Of a stretch of 64,000 nucleotides of DNA, positions 39,084 to 47,981 are shown one piece after another. Position 1 is the first letter of the stretch, and each line of letters begins with the position of its first letter. A program made the position numbers and the translations under genes. The DNA lies in NCBI RefSeq assembly GCF_901827175.1, contig NZ_LR594662.1, positions 4,154,001 through 4,218,000 on the forward strand. The letters are read 5' to 3'. The stretch is from Variovorax sp. RA8. GTDB taxonomy: Bacteria > Pseudomonadota > Gammaproteobacteria > Burkholderiales > Burkholderiaceae_C. Under the pieces are notes generated by a model. That model was not told the origin of the DNA and searched no databases. It saw only the letters and a program-made list of their open reading frames with translations.

Positions 39084-42000
39084 ATGCTCATGAGCGTGTC
39101 CCCCGCCACCGACGCCACCGTGCGTCCCCATCTCGGCCGACCGGCCCAGCGCGTGGAAGACCGCGCGCTGTTGACCGGCCGCGGACGCTATGGCGACGAT
39201 GCGCCCGTGCGCGCCGACACGCTGCACGCGGCCGTGCTGCGTTCCCCGCATGCGCACGCCAGGCTGCTCGCGGTGCGCACGGCCCGCGCCGAAGCCCTGC
39301 CCGGCGTCCGCGCGGTGCTCACGGGGGCCGACGTGCAGCGTTGGTCGAAACCCTTCATCGTCGGCGTCAAGGCGCCGATGGATTTGTGGGCGCTGGCGGT
39401 CGACAAGGTGCGCTATGTCGGCGAGCCGCTCGCCGTCGTAGTGGCCGAGAGCCGCTACCTGGCGGAGGACGCGCTGGAACTGATCGAGGCCGAGTACGAG
39501 ACATTGCCCGTCGTGGTCGACATCGAATCGGCCGCGGCGGACGGCGCGCCCGTGTTGCACGAGCGCGTGGGCAGCAACGTGGTGAGCGACCGAAGCTTCT
39601 GCTATGGCGACCCCGACGCCGCCTTTGCAGCCGCGCCGCACCGCGTCGCGCTCACGGTGAATTTCCCGCGCAATTCCTGCACGCCGATCGAGACGGCCGT
39701 GGTCATCGCCGAGTTCGTTTCGGAGCAGGACGGCTACGACATCCAGTCCAACTTCATGGGCCCGTTCTCGCTGCACACCGTGATGGCGATGGCGCTCAAG
39801 GTGCCGGGCAACCGGCTGCGGCACCGCACCTTCGCCGACTCGGGCGGCAGCTTCGGCGTCAAGCAGGCAGTGATGGCGCCGGCAGTGCTGATGTGCCTGG
39901 CCGCGCGCAAGGCCGGCGCACCGGTGAAATGGGTCGAAGACCGGCTCGAACACCTCACCGCCGCGACATCCGCCACTGGCCGGCTGTGCCACGCCGAAGC
40001 GGCAGTCGAGGCCGATGGCCGCATCGTCGCGCTGTCGCTCGACCAGTTCGACGACTGCGGCGGCTACCTGCGCGCGCCGGAACCGGCCACCTTCTACCGC
40101 ATGCACGGCTGCCTGACGGGCGCCTATGCCATCGAGCACCTGCGCGTGCGCAACCGCGTGGTGCTAACCAACAAGACGCCGACCGGCCTGGTGCGCGGCT
40201 TCGGCGGGCCGCAGGTGTACTACGCACTCGAACGGCTGGTGCAGCGCGTCTCGGTCGAACTAGGGCTCGACCCGCTCGACGTGTACCGACGCAACTTCAT
40301 TGCTGCCGATGCATTCCCCTATCGCGCAGCGGCCGGCGCGTTGCTCGATTCCGGCGACTACCAGGCCGCACTCGCCCTGGCGGTGCGCGACGGCGGCATC
40401 GCCGAGCTGCGGCAGCGGCAAGACGCGGCGCGGGCCGAAGGCCGGCTCTATGGCATCGGCTTCGCGGCGATCGTCGAGCCCTCCATCTCCAACATGGGCT
40501 ACATCACGACCGCCCTGCCGCGCGAGCAACGCGCCAAGGCAGGCCCGAAGAACGGCGGCATCGCCACGGCCACGGTCGGTATCGATCCGCTCGGCGGGCT
40601 CAACGTCGTGGTGGCGTCGTCGCCCGCGGGCCAGGGCCATCGCACGGTGTGCGCGCAGGTCGCGGCCGATGTGTTCGGCGTCGATCCGTCGGACGTTTCG
40701 GTCAACGTCGAATTCGACACGCAGAAAGACGCGTGGTCGGTGGCCGCCGGCAACTATTCGAGCCGCTTCGCCGGCGCGGTGGCAGGCGCGCTGCACCTGG
40801 CCTGCACGCGGCTGCGCGACAAGCTCGCGGGCATCGCCGCGGCATCGCTGGGCTGCGCTGCATCGGACGTGGTCTTCGCTGGCGGCAAGGTGTACGCCGG
40901 CGCAGCGCCCGAGCGCAGCCTGCCCTTCACCCGCTTCGCTGCCAGCCCGCACTGGGCGCCCGGCTTGCTGCCGGCGGGCACCGATCCCGGCCTGCGTGAA
41001 ACCGCCTTCTGGACCCCGCCGCAACTCACCGCACCCGACGACGACGACCGCGTCAACACCTCGGCCGCATACGGATTCGCGTTCGACGTGTGCGCGGTGG
41101 AAGTCGACCACAACACCGGCCGCGTGCGCATCGACCGCTACGTCACCACGCACGACGCCGGCACACTGCTCAACCCGGCCTTGGCCGACGGGCAGATCCG
41201 CGGCGCATTCGCCCAAGGCCTGGGCGCGGCGCTGATGGAAGAGTTTCGCTACGGCGCCGACGGCAGTTTCCAGTCCGGCACCTTCGCAGACTACCTGGTG
41301 CCCACCACCTGCGAGGTGCCCGACCCGGTGATCCTGCACATGGAAACACCGAGCCCCTTCACGCCGTTGGGCGCGAAGGGACTGGGCGAAGGCAACAACA
41401 TGAGCACGCCGGTGTGCATCGCCAATGCCGTGGCCGACGCGCTAGGCCGCGCCGACATCGTGCTACCGCTGACACCGTCACGCGTGATGGACCTGATCGG
41501 TATCGACGACCCCGCGCCGTCGCGCGGCAGTGCGGCTGCGGCAATGCCATCGACCGGCAAGGCCGTGGCTGCCGGCCAATCCGCTCCCGGCGGCAAGGGC
41601 GCCAAGGGGGGCAAGGCACTCTCGGCGCAGGGCGAGATCCTGCTGCCCGCCACGCCGGAGGCGGTGTTCGCCGTGCTGCTCGATCCGGTTGCGCTGGCGC
41701 GTGTGATTCCCGGCTGCAATGCGCTGGATTCGATCGGCCCCAACCGCTACCGCGCCGACGTGACGGTGGGCATCGGCATGATCAAGGCACGCTACGCGGC
41801 CGAGGTGGCGCTCAGCGAGATCGAGCCGCCGCGCCGGCTTCGCCTCGCGGGCTCGGGCCTGTCGAGCGTGGGCGCGGCCAAGGGCAGCGGCCTGGTGTCG
41901 CTGGAGCCCAGCAACGGCGGCACGCTGCTGCGCTATGACTACGAGGCCGAGGTCTCGGGCAAGGTCGCGGCAGTCGGCGGGCGCATGCTGGAAGGCGCGG

Positions 42001-42122
42001 CCAAGATCGTGCTCAAGCAGCTCTTCGAACAGCTCGGCCGGCAGGCCGGGGGCCAAGCCGCCGCGACGACACCGCCCTCCTGGTGGCGGCGCCTTTTGCA
42101 ACTTTTCGGAGGCGCGCAATGA
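39084..42122 (+). CDS. hmfA: 2-Furoyl-CoA dehydrogenase large (molybdenum) subunit fused to a CoxG-like domain
   Basis: 1012 residues. Residues about 15-810 are the xanthine-dehydrogenase-type molybdopterin subunit: hammerhead domain GRGRYGDDAPVRADTLH, TGLVRGFGGPQ, RVDHN-like EVDHNTGRVRID and the catalytic Glu769 in KGLGEGN. It lacks the AYxCSFR loop of CO dehydrogenases, so it is a hydroxylase. After a Gly/Ala/Lys linker, residues about 850-990 form a CoxG/SRPBCC domain (EILLPATPEAVFAVLLDPVA, RVIPGCNALD). The end (PSWWRRLLQLFGG) is amphipathic. In the hmf pathway this subunit adds oxygen from water to C5 of furoyl-CoA. GGAA precedes ATG 39084. Confidence 0.82.
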   Translation: MLMSVSPATDATVRPHLGRPAQRVEDRALLTGRGRYGDDAPVRADTLHAAVLRSPHAHARLLAVRTARAEALPGVRAVLTGADVQRWSKPFIVGVKAPMDLWALAVDKVRYVGEPLAVVVAESRYLAEDALELIEAEYETLPVVVDIESAAADGAPVLHERVGSNVVSDRSFCYGDPDAAFAAAPHRVALTVNFPRNSCTPIETAVVIAEFVSEQDGYDIQSNFMGPFSLHTVMAMALKVPGNRLRHRTFADSGGSFGVKQAVMAPAVLMCLAARKAGAPVKWVEDRLEHLTAATSATGRLCHAEAAVEADGRIVALSLDQFDDCGGYLRAPEPATFYRMHGCLTGAYAIEHLRVRNRVVLTNKTPTGLVRGFGGPQVYYALERLVQRVSVELGLDPLDVYRRNFIAADAFPYRAAAGALLDSGDYQAALALAVRDGGIAELRQRQDAARAEGRLYGIGFAAIVEPSISNMGYITTALPREQRAKAGPKNGGIATATVGIDPLGGLNVVVASSPAGQGHRTVCAQVAADVFGVDPSDVSVNVEFDTQKDAWSVAAGNYSSRFAGAVAGALHLACTRLRDKLAGIAAASLGCAASDVVFAGGKVYAGAAPERSLPFTRFAASPHWAPGLLPAGTDPGLRETAFWTPPQLTAPDDDDRVNTSAAYGFAFDVCAVEVDHNTGRVRIDRYVTTHDAGTLLNPALADGQIRGAFAQGLGAALMEEFRYGADGSFQSGTFADYLVPTTCEVPDPVILHMETPSPFTPLGAKGLGEGNNMSTPVCIANAVADALGRADIVLPLTPSRVMDLIGIDDPAPSRGSAAAAMPSTGKAVAAGQSAPGGKGAKGGKALSAQGEILLPATPEAVFAVLLDPVALARVIPGCNALDSIGPNRYRADVTVGIGMIKARYAAEVALSEIEPPRRLRLAGSGLSSVGAAKGSGLVSLEPSNGGTLLRYDYEAEVSGKVAAVGGRMLEGAAKIVLKQLFEQLGRQAGGQAAATTPPSWWRRLLQLFGGAQ

Positions 42123-42949
42123 AGCCCGCGGCCTTCGACTACGTGCGCGCCGAAACGGCCGACGAGGCCGTGCAGCAATTGCGCTCGCTGGGCACCGATG
42201 CGCGCATCCTGGCCGGCGGCCAGTCGCTGATGGCGGTGCTCAACATGCGCCTCGCGCAACCGAGCGCGCTGATCGACATCTCGCGCACCGCCGACCTGAC
42301 CTACGTGCGCGCCGAGCGCGGCATGCTCGCTGTGGGCGCGGCCGCGACGCAAGGCAGCGTCGAGTGGCGCAAGACACTCGCGCAGGAAGTGCCGCTGCTG
42401 GCGCAGGCCTTCCCGCTGATCTCGCATTTCCAGATCCGCAACCGCGGCACGGTCTGCGGGTCGGTCGCGCATGCCGACCCCAGCGCCGAGATTCCGCTGG
42501 TGCTGCTGGCGCTCGGCGGCGAGGTGGTGCTGCGCAACGCGTCGAAGCGCCGCACGCTGCCCGCGCCCGATTTCTTCCAGGGCATGTTGATGACGGCGCG
42601 CGCGCCCGACGAGCTGCTCGAAGAGGTGCGCTTTCCGCTCGCGGCCGCCGGCCAGCGCAGCGCATTCACGGAGTTCTCGGCCCGGCACGGCGACTTCGCC
42701 ATCGTGTCGGTGGCTGCGGTGGCCGACGCAAGCGGCGTGCGCCTCGCGGTGGGCGGCGTGGCCGACCGGCCGCGCCTCGCGCAGTGGCCAGCCGCCCTGC
42801 GCGGCGCCGAGCTCGAAGGTGTCCTGAACGACTTCGCCTGGGAACTGGAAGCGCAGGAAGACGCGCACGCCAGCGCCACCTTCCGCCGTCACCTGGTTCG
42901 CCGCCTCGGCGCACAGGTGCTTCGCCAAGTCATGGAGAACCCGGCATGA
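42119..42949 (+). CDS. hmfB: 2-Furoyl-CoA dehydrogenase FAD subunit
   Basis: 276 residues. The FAD-binding core of CoxM/XDH medium subunits is evident: ARILAGGQSLMAVLNMRLAQ (FAD pyrophosphate loop) and FQIRNRGTVCGSVAHADPSA (second loop, the RNxGTxGG-type motif). It passes electrons from the iron-sulfur subunit to an acceptor. The start ATG 42119 has GGAGG at good spacing and overlaps the preceding stop; an upstream in-frame start inside hmfA is a shadow. It overlaps hmfC by four bases. Confidence 0.88.
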   Translation: MKPAAFDYVRAETADEAVQQLRSLGTDARILAGGQSLMAVLNMRLAQPSALIDISRTADLTYVRAERGMLAVGAAATQGSVEWRKTLAQEVPLLAQAFPLISHFQIRNRGTVCGSVAHADPSAEIPLVLLALGGEVVLRNASKRRTLPAPDFFQGMLMTARAPDELLEEVRFPLAAAGQRSAFTEFSARHGDFAIVSVAAVADASGVRLAVGGVADRPRLAQWPAALRGAELEGVLNDFAWELEAQEDAHASATFRRHLVRRLGAQVLRQVMENPA

Positions 42950-43470
42950 AAACGATCGACCGCGACACCCTGCACACGGTGCGCCTGCACCTCAACGGCA
43001 CCGCACGCAGTGCGCCCTGCACGCCGCGCATGCTGCTGTCGGACTTCCTGCGCGACGGCCTCGGCGCCACCGGCACGCACGTCGGCTGCGAGCACGGCGT
43101 GTGCGGCGCATGCACGGTGCAAATCGACGGCGTGGCGAGCCGTTCGTGCATGACCCTGGCGGTGCAGGCCGAAGGCCGTGACATCGCCACCGTCGAAGGC
43201 CTGTGCGACCCCGACGGCCCGATGTCGGACCTGCAGGAAGCCTTCAAGCGCCACCACGCGTTGCAGTGCGGCTTCTGCACCGCCGGCATCCTGATGTCCT
43301 GCGACGACTACCTGCGGCGCCGCCCCGACCCCAACGAGGCCGACGTGCGCGACATGCTCTCCGGCCACCTCTGTCGCTGCACCGGCTACACGCCCATCGT
43401 CCAGGCGGTGCTGGAAACAGCGGCGCTGCGCCGGGCGCATCCCCCGGCCGACGCCCTCACGGAAGACTGA
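42946..43470 (+). CDS. hmfC: 2-Furoyl-CoA dehydrogenase [2Fe-2S] subunit
   Basis: 174 residues with two iron-sulfur sites: plant-type Cys48, Cys53, Cys56 and Cys68 (GCEHGVCGAC...SRSC) and the alpha-helical cluster Cys108, Cys111, Cys143 and Cys145 (QCGFC...CRC). This is the small subunit of molybdenum hydroxylases, carrying electrons from the Mo site to FAD. The frame also contains upstream residues that are shadows of hmfB. ATGA overlaps with hmfB; hmfD starts one base after the stop. Confidence 0.92.
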   Translation: MKTIDRDTLHTVRLHLNGTARSAPCTPRMLLSDFLRDGLGATGTHVGCEHGVCGACTVQIDGVASRSCMTLAVQAEGRDIATVEGLCDPDGPMSDLQEAFKRHHALQCGFCTAGILMSCDDYLRRRPDPNEADVRDMLSGHLCRCTGYTPIVQAVLETAALRRAHPPADALTED

Positions 43471-43471
43471 C

Positions 43472-45049
43472 ATGCTCGACCTCGGAACAACTTTTCTTCA
43501 AAGCGTGGAGCGCAGCCCGCACGCGCTCGCCCTGGTGGACGACGGCGTGCGGCTGACCTACGTGCAGTGGCACGACCAGGTCGCGCGTGTCGCGGCCGGC
43601 CTTTCAGCGCTCGGCCTCGGCCGCGGCGACCGCCTGCTGTCCGTGCTGCAGAACCGCCACGAAGCGGCCACCCTGCACTGGGCCTGCCAGTTCCTTGGCG
43701 TGGTTGTGGTGCCGCTCAACTGGCGCGCCAAGCCTGAAGAGGTGGACTACTGCATCGCCGATGCGGACGTGAAGGCGGTGTTCTTCGAAGGCGCCAGCGC
43801 GGACGCCGTGCTGTACAGCAGCGGCGCGCGCACCCTGCTGCGCATTGCGGTGGGCCTGCCCGACAACGACGACGCAACCTCGACCTGGGCCGAACTGCTG
43901 AGCGCCGAGCCCACCGCACTCGAGTCCGCCGCCGACGCCGACGACGTGTCGCTGATGCTCTACACCTCCGGCACCACCGGCAAGCCCAAGGGCGTGCCGC
44001 GCCGGCACCGGCAAGAGCGCGCCGCCGCGCTGGCACACGTCGCACAAAACCTCTACCGCCGCGGCGAACGCACGCTCGGTGTGATGCCGCTCTATCACAC
44101 GATGGGCGTGCGCTCGCTGCTGGCGATGGCGCTGGTCGACGGCACCTTCGTGTGCATGCCGCGCTTCGACACGCAGGGCGCGCTGGCGCTGATCGAACGC
44201 GAGCGCGTCACCTGCCTCTACCTGGTGCCGACGCTCTATCACGACCTGCTCACGCAGCGCCAGCGTAGCACCGGCGTCGAAGGGCCCGGCGCCGACATCG
44301 CATCGGTCACCAAGCTCGGCTTTGCCGGCGCGCCCATGCACGACGCGTTGCTGCAGCGCCTGTCGCGCGCCTTCGAGCCCGAGCTCTTCGTCAACCACTA
44401 CGGCTCGTCGGAGGTCTACACCGTCTCGGTCGACCAGGACGCGATGAAGAAACCCGGCAGCGCCGGCCGCGCGGGACTCAACACGCGACTGCGCATCGTG
44501 CGGCTCGATGCGAGAAGCGCCGAAGAGCGCGTGGCACCGAACGAGGAAGGCCAGATCATCGCGGACCTGCGCGGCGACGAAGCCTTCGAGGGCTACTGGA
44601 AGCGCCCCGACGCCAATGCCAAGTCGCTGCGCAACGGCTGGTATTACACGGGCGACATCGGCTACTTCGACGACGACGGCGACCTCTACGTCACCGGCCG
44701 CGTCGACGACATGATCATCAGCGGCGGCGAGAACATCTCGCCGGTTGACATCGAGTCCGTGATCTCGCTGTGCCCCGGCGTCGGCGAGGTGGCGGTGGCC
44801 GGCCTGACCGACGAGCGTTGGGGCCAGCGCGTGGTGGCCTTTGTCACGCGCAGCAGCGGGCAGGACGCGCTCGACGCGCAGACGCTCGATGCCCACTGCC
44901 GCAGCTCGGACCTCCCCAACTTCAAGCGGCCGCGCGAGTACGTCTTCGTGGCCGAGATCCCAAAGTCGCCGGTCGGAAAGATCCTGCGCCGCAAGCTGGT
45001 GGCAGGGGAATACGACGCCCCAGGCACCCCCGACACCCCGACGAACTGA
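43472..45049 (+). CDS. hmfD: 2-Furoyl-CoA synthetase (AMP-forming acyl-CoA ligase)
   Basis: 525 residues. P-loop YTSGTTGKPKG at 164-174, NHYGSSEVYT, hinge GWYYTGDIG, IISGGENISPVDIE and the C-terminal catalytic Lys503 in VGKILRRK. It links an acid to CoA through an acyl adenylate. The family resembles 4-chlorobenzoate and similar aromatic acid ligases, so furoate is assigned by context: next to the Mo hydroxylase, which acts on the CoA ester. It starts one base after hmfC. Confidence 0.85.
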   Translation: MLDLGTTFLQSVERSPHALALVDDGVRLTYVQWHDQVARVAAGLSALGLGRGDRLLSVLQNRHEAATLHWACQFLGVVVVPLNWRAKPEEVDYCIADADVKAVFFEGASADAVLYSSGARTLLRIAVGLPDNDDATSTWAELLSAEPTALESAADADDVSLMLYTSGTTGKPKGVPRRHRQERAAALAHVAQNLYRRGERTLGVMPLYHTMGVRSLLAMALVDGTFVCMPRFDTQGALALIERERVTCLYLVPTLYHDLLTQRQRSTGVEGPGADIASVTKLGFAGAPMHDALLQRLSRAFEPELFVNHYGSSEVYTVSVDQDAMKKPGSAGRAGLNTRLRIVRLDARSAEERVAPNEEGQIIADLRGDEAFEGYWKRPDANAKSLRNGWYYTGDIGYFDDDGDLYVTGRVDDMIISGGENISPVDIESVISLCPGVGEVAVAGLTDERWGQRVVAFVTRSSGQDALDAQTLDAHCRSSDLPNFKRPREYVFVAEIPKSPVGKILRRKLVAGEYDAPGTPDTPTN

Positions 45050-45081
45050 AGCATCGCCATAGCCTCACGGCAAGAACCGTC

Positions 45082-46554
45082 ATGAACTCTCGCATCCCCT
45101 CTCCCGTCAACACCGGGCCCTTCACCGACTTGCGCCGCTGGCTCGCGCACCTGAGCGAGACCGGCCGTATGGCCGTGATCCGCGAAGGCGTGCCGCTCGA
45201 GCACACGCTGGCCGCCATCGCCAAGCGACTCGACGGCCAGCGGGCCGCGTACTTCCCGAAGCCCGGGGGCCACGAGGTGCCGGTGGTGTCAGGGTTCATG
45301 TCGCGCCGTGCCTGGATCGCCGAAGCCATGGGCGTGCCCGAGGCCGAACTGCTGCAGCGCTTTCGTGATGCGGCTGACCAGCCGCTGCCCTGGCGCGAAG
45401 TGCCGACGGACGAAGCACCGTGCCAGCAGGTAGTACACCGCGACCGCGACGTGCGCGATGTGCTGCCGGTGCCGACGCACAGCGAGCACGACAACGGCCC
45501 GTATATCACGGCCGGACTGGTCATCGCGCGCAACCCCTCGACCGGCATACAGAACGTGTCGATCAACCGCATCCAGGTGCATTCGAAGGAGCGCATGGCG
45601 ATCCTCATGCTGCCGCGGCACCTTTGGGCTTTCTACAACGAGGCCGAAGCGCGCAACGAGGCGCTCGACGTGGCGGTGGTGATCGGCATCGACCCGCTCA
45701 CGCTGCTGGCCTCCCAGGCCATCGCGCCGATCGATTCCGACGAACTTGAAATTGCCGGCGCGCTGCACGGCGCACCCCTGAAGGTGGTCAAGTGCCTGAC
45801 GAGCGAAGTGCGGGTGCCGGCCGACAGCGAGATCGTGATCGAGGGCCGCATCCTGCCCGGCGTTCGCGAGGCCGAGGGCCCCTTCGGCGAGTTCCCGCGG
45901 TACTACAGCGCGCGTGAGCACCGCGAGGTGATCCAGGTCGAGGCCGTCACGCACCGGCGCAACCCGATCTACCACACCATCGTGCCGGCCGAGATGGAGC
46001 ACCTGCTGCTGGGCTCGATCCCGCGCGAGGCCACGCTGCTCGCGCATCTGCAGCGCAGCTTTCCCAACGTGCTGGACGTGCACCTCGCCGTCGGCGGCGT
46101 CGGCCGCTACCACCTCTACATCAAGATCCGCAAGACGCACGAGGGCCAGCCCAAAAACGTGATCTGCGCGGCGTTCGGCGCGCACTACGACCTCAAGCAG
46201 GTGATCGTGGTCGACGACGACGTGCAGGTGCATGACCCGCTGCAGGTCGAATGGGCCGTCGCGACGCGCTTCCAGGCCGACCGCGACCTCGTCGTCATCG
46301 CCGGTGCGCAGGGTTCGGTGCTCGACCCGTCGACGACCGTGGGCCAGGACTTCACCGACGGCGCGCCGCCAGCGCATCTGCAGGGCCTGAGCGCCAAGAT
46401 GGGACTGGACGCGACGCGGCCCGTGGTCTACCACGAGCACGTCTTCACCAAGGTGCGCGTGCCGGGGGAAGAGGACATCGACCTCCATGCGGCCATCGAC
46501 AGCACCCGGCGCATCGACTTCCTCGCCGCTGCGACGCCCGGTGCAGCGCCATGA
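45082..46554 (+). CDS. hmfF: UbiD-family decarboxylase, likely 2,5-furandicarboxylate decarboxylase
   Basis: 490 residues. UbiD core: INRIQVHSKERMAILMLPRH binds prenyl-FMN and metal, EAEGPFGEFPRYYS (near residue 265) is the signature, and EMEHLLLGSIPREATLL follows. UbiD enzymes decarboxylate (hetero)aromatic acids with prenylated FMN. Next to a UbiX gene and a furoate pathway this is the HmfF role: furandicarboxylate to 2-furoate. The length and N-terminus (PFTDLRRWLAHLSETGRMAV) are those of catabolic UbiD, not the ubiquinone enzyme, which is expected elsewhere. An upstream in-frame extension is a shadow of hmfD; start ATG 45082. Confidence 0.85.
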   Translation: MNSRIPSPVNTGPFTDLRRWLAHLSETGRMAVIREGVPLEHTLAAIAKRLDGQRAAYFPKPGGHEVPVVSGFMSRRAWIAEAMGVPEAELLQRFRDAADQPLPWREVPTDEAPCQQVVHRDRDVRDVLPVPTHSEHDNGPYITAGLVIARNPSTGIQNVSINRIQVHSKERMAILMLPRHLWAFYNEAEARNEALDVAVVIGIDPLTLLASQAIAPIDSDELEIAGALHGAPLKVVKCLTSEVRVPADSEIVIEGRILPGVREAEGPFGEFPRYYSAREHREVIQVEAVTHRRNPIYHTIVPAEMEHLLLGSIPREATLLAHLQRSFPNVLDVHLAVGGVGRYHLYIKIRKTHEGQPKNVICAAFGAHYDLKQVIVVDDDVQVHDPLQVEWAVATRFQADRDLVVIAGAQGSVLDPSTTVGQDFTDGAPPAHLQGLSAKMGLDATRPVVYHEHVFTKVRVPGEEDIDLHAAIDSTRRIDFLAAATPGAAP

Positions 46555-47141
46555 CGAAGCGCCTCATCATCGCGATCACCGGCGCGAGCGGCACCGTCTA
46601 CGGCGTGCGCCTGCTGCAGTTGCTGCGCGCCATGCCCGATTGGGAGACGCACCTGATGATGTCCGCCTCCGGCGCGCTCACCGCATCGCAGGAGTTCGAC
46701 ATGAAGCGCGCCGACATCGAGGCGCTCGCCGACGTCGTGCACAACGTCAAGGACATCGGCGCGGCCGTCTCCAGCGGGTCTTTTCGCACGGCCGGCATGG
46801 TGATCGCGCCCTGCTCGATGAAGACACTGGCCGGCGTGGCGCATGGAATCGCAGACAACCTCATCACCCGCGCCGCCGACGTGGTGTTGAAGGAGCGCCG
46901 ACGGCTGGTGGTGATGGCGCGCGAGACGCCCCTGAACCTTTCGCACCTGCGCAACATGACGGCCGTCACCGAGATGGGCGGCATCGTCTTTCCGCCAGTG
47001 CCGGCCTTCTATGCAAGGCCGAACTCCATCGACGACCTCGTCGACCACACCGTGGGCCGCGTACTCGACCTGTTCGACATCGATCACAACGATCTCGTCA
47101 AGCGATGGGAAGGCCTGCAGCGGCCTGCCTACGCCGCCTGA
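46551..47141 (+). CDS. hmfG: UbiX-family flavin prenyltransferase
   Basis: 196 residues. IIAITGASGTVYGVRLLQLL is the FMN-binding start; APCSMKTLAGVAHGIADNL and MARETPLNLSHLRNM are UbiX motifs. It joins dimethylallyl phosphate to FMN, making the prenyl-FMN that HmfF needs. ATG 46551 overlaps the hmfF stop by four bases, so enzyme and cofactor maker are made together. A second ubiX for ubiquinone synthesis probably exists elsewhere. Confidence 0.92.
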   Translation: MTKRLIIAITGASGTVYGVRLLQLLRAMPDWETHLMMSASGALTASQEFDMKRADIEALADVVHNVKDIGAAVSSGSFRTAGMVIAPCSMKTLAGVAHGIADNLITRAADVVLKERRRLVVMARETPLNLSHLRNMTAVTEMGGIVFPPVPAFYARPNSIDDLVDHTVGRVLDLFDIDHNDLVKRWEGLQRPAYAA

Positions 47142-47174
47142 CCCAGCCATCCATTTCGTCACCGAGGAAAAATC

Positions 47175-47981
47175 ATGACTTCGCTCACCCACCCCGCCCA
47201 GACCCTGCTCGACAAGCTCGACGGTTTTCGCGTCGAGATCGACCCGGCCCGCGAACGCGCCGACGTCGTGCTGCAGCGACCGCCCTACAACATCATCTCG
47301 ATGCCGCAGCGCGACCAGCTGCGCCTGGTGTTCGAGTCACTTGACGAGAACCCCGCGGTGCGAGTGATCGTGCTGCGCGCCGAGGGCGAGCACTTCTCCA
47401 GCGGCGGCGACATCAAGGGCTTCCTCGAGGCCTCGCCCGAGCATGTGTCGAAGCTGGCCTGGAACATCGCCGCGGCCGCACGCTGCAGCAAGCCGGTGAT
47501 CGCGGCCAACCGCGGCTACTGCTTCGGCGTCGGCTTCGAGATTTCGCTGGCCTGCGACTTCCGCATCGTCTCAGAGACTACGCGCTATGCGCTGCCCGAG
47601 CAGAAGCTGGGCCAGATCCCCGGCTCCGGCGGATCGGCGCGGCTGCAGAAGATGGTCGGCATCACGCGCACCAAGGACATCGTGATGCGCTCGCGCCGCA
47701 TCACGGGCAAGCAGGCCTACGAATGGGGCGTGGCCACCGAGTGCGTGCCCGACGCCGAGCTGGAAGCCGCCACCGACCGCCTGGTGGACGAACTGCGCGG
47801 CTTCTCGCCGCTCGCGCAGCGCACCGCCAAGAAGCTGTTGAACGACACCGACGACGCGACCCTGACAGTGGCGATCGAACTGGAGGGCCACAGCTACAGC
47901 CGCCTGCGCAGTTCGGACGATTTCCGCGAAGGCGTCGAAGCTTTCCATGGCAAACGCGATCCGAAGTTCCGCGGCAGCTGA
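47175..47981 (+). CDS. hmfE: Enoyl-CoA hydratase-family enzyme, likely 2-oxoglutaroyl-CoA hydrolase
   Basis: 268 residues. Crotonase fold: FSSGGDIKGFLE (first oxyanion-hole segment), ANRGYCFGVGFEISLACDFR (second), and ALPEQKLGQIPGSGGSARLQ. The usual hydratase glutamate pair is not obvious, which fits a hydrolase. In the hmf scheme HmfE splits 2-oxoglutaroyl-CoA to 2-oxoglutarate and CoA. The assignment is by position and order; other roles, such as ring-opening hydration, are possible. The last 35 bases overlap the next gene. Confidence 0.75.
   Translation: MTSLTHPAQTLLDKLDGFRVEIDPARERADVVLQRPPYNIISMPQRDQLRLVFESLDENPAVRVIVLRAEGEHFSSGGDIKGFLEASPEHVSKLAWNIAAAARCSKPVIAANRGYCFGVGFEISLACDFRIVSETTRYALPEQKLGQIPGSGGSARLQKMVGITRTKDIVMRSRRITGKQAYEWGVATECVPDAELEAATDRLVDELRGFSPLAQRTAKKLLNDTDDATLTVAIELEGHSYSRLRSSDDFREGVEAFHGKRDPKFRGS

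Noticed and set aside
39341..40999. Alternative plus-strand frames inside hmfA
   Set aside because: They are Arg-rich shadows of the true hmfA frame.
45082..47141. UbiD/UbiX as ubiquinone biosynthesis genes
   Set aside because: They are in a catabolic operon with an acyl-CoA ligase and molybdenum hydroxylase, and the UbiD is of the catabolic type.
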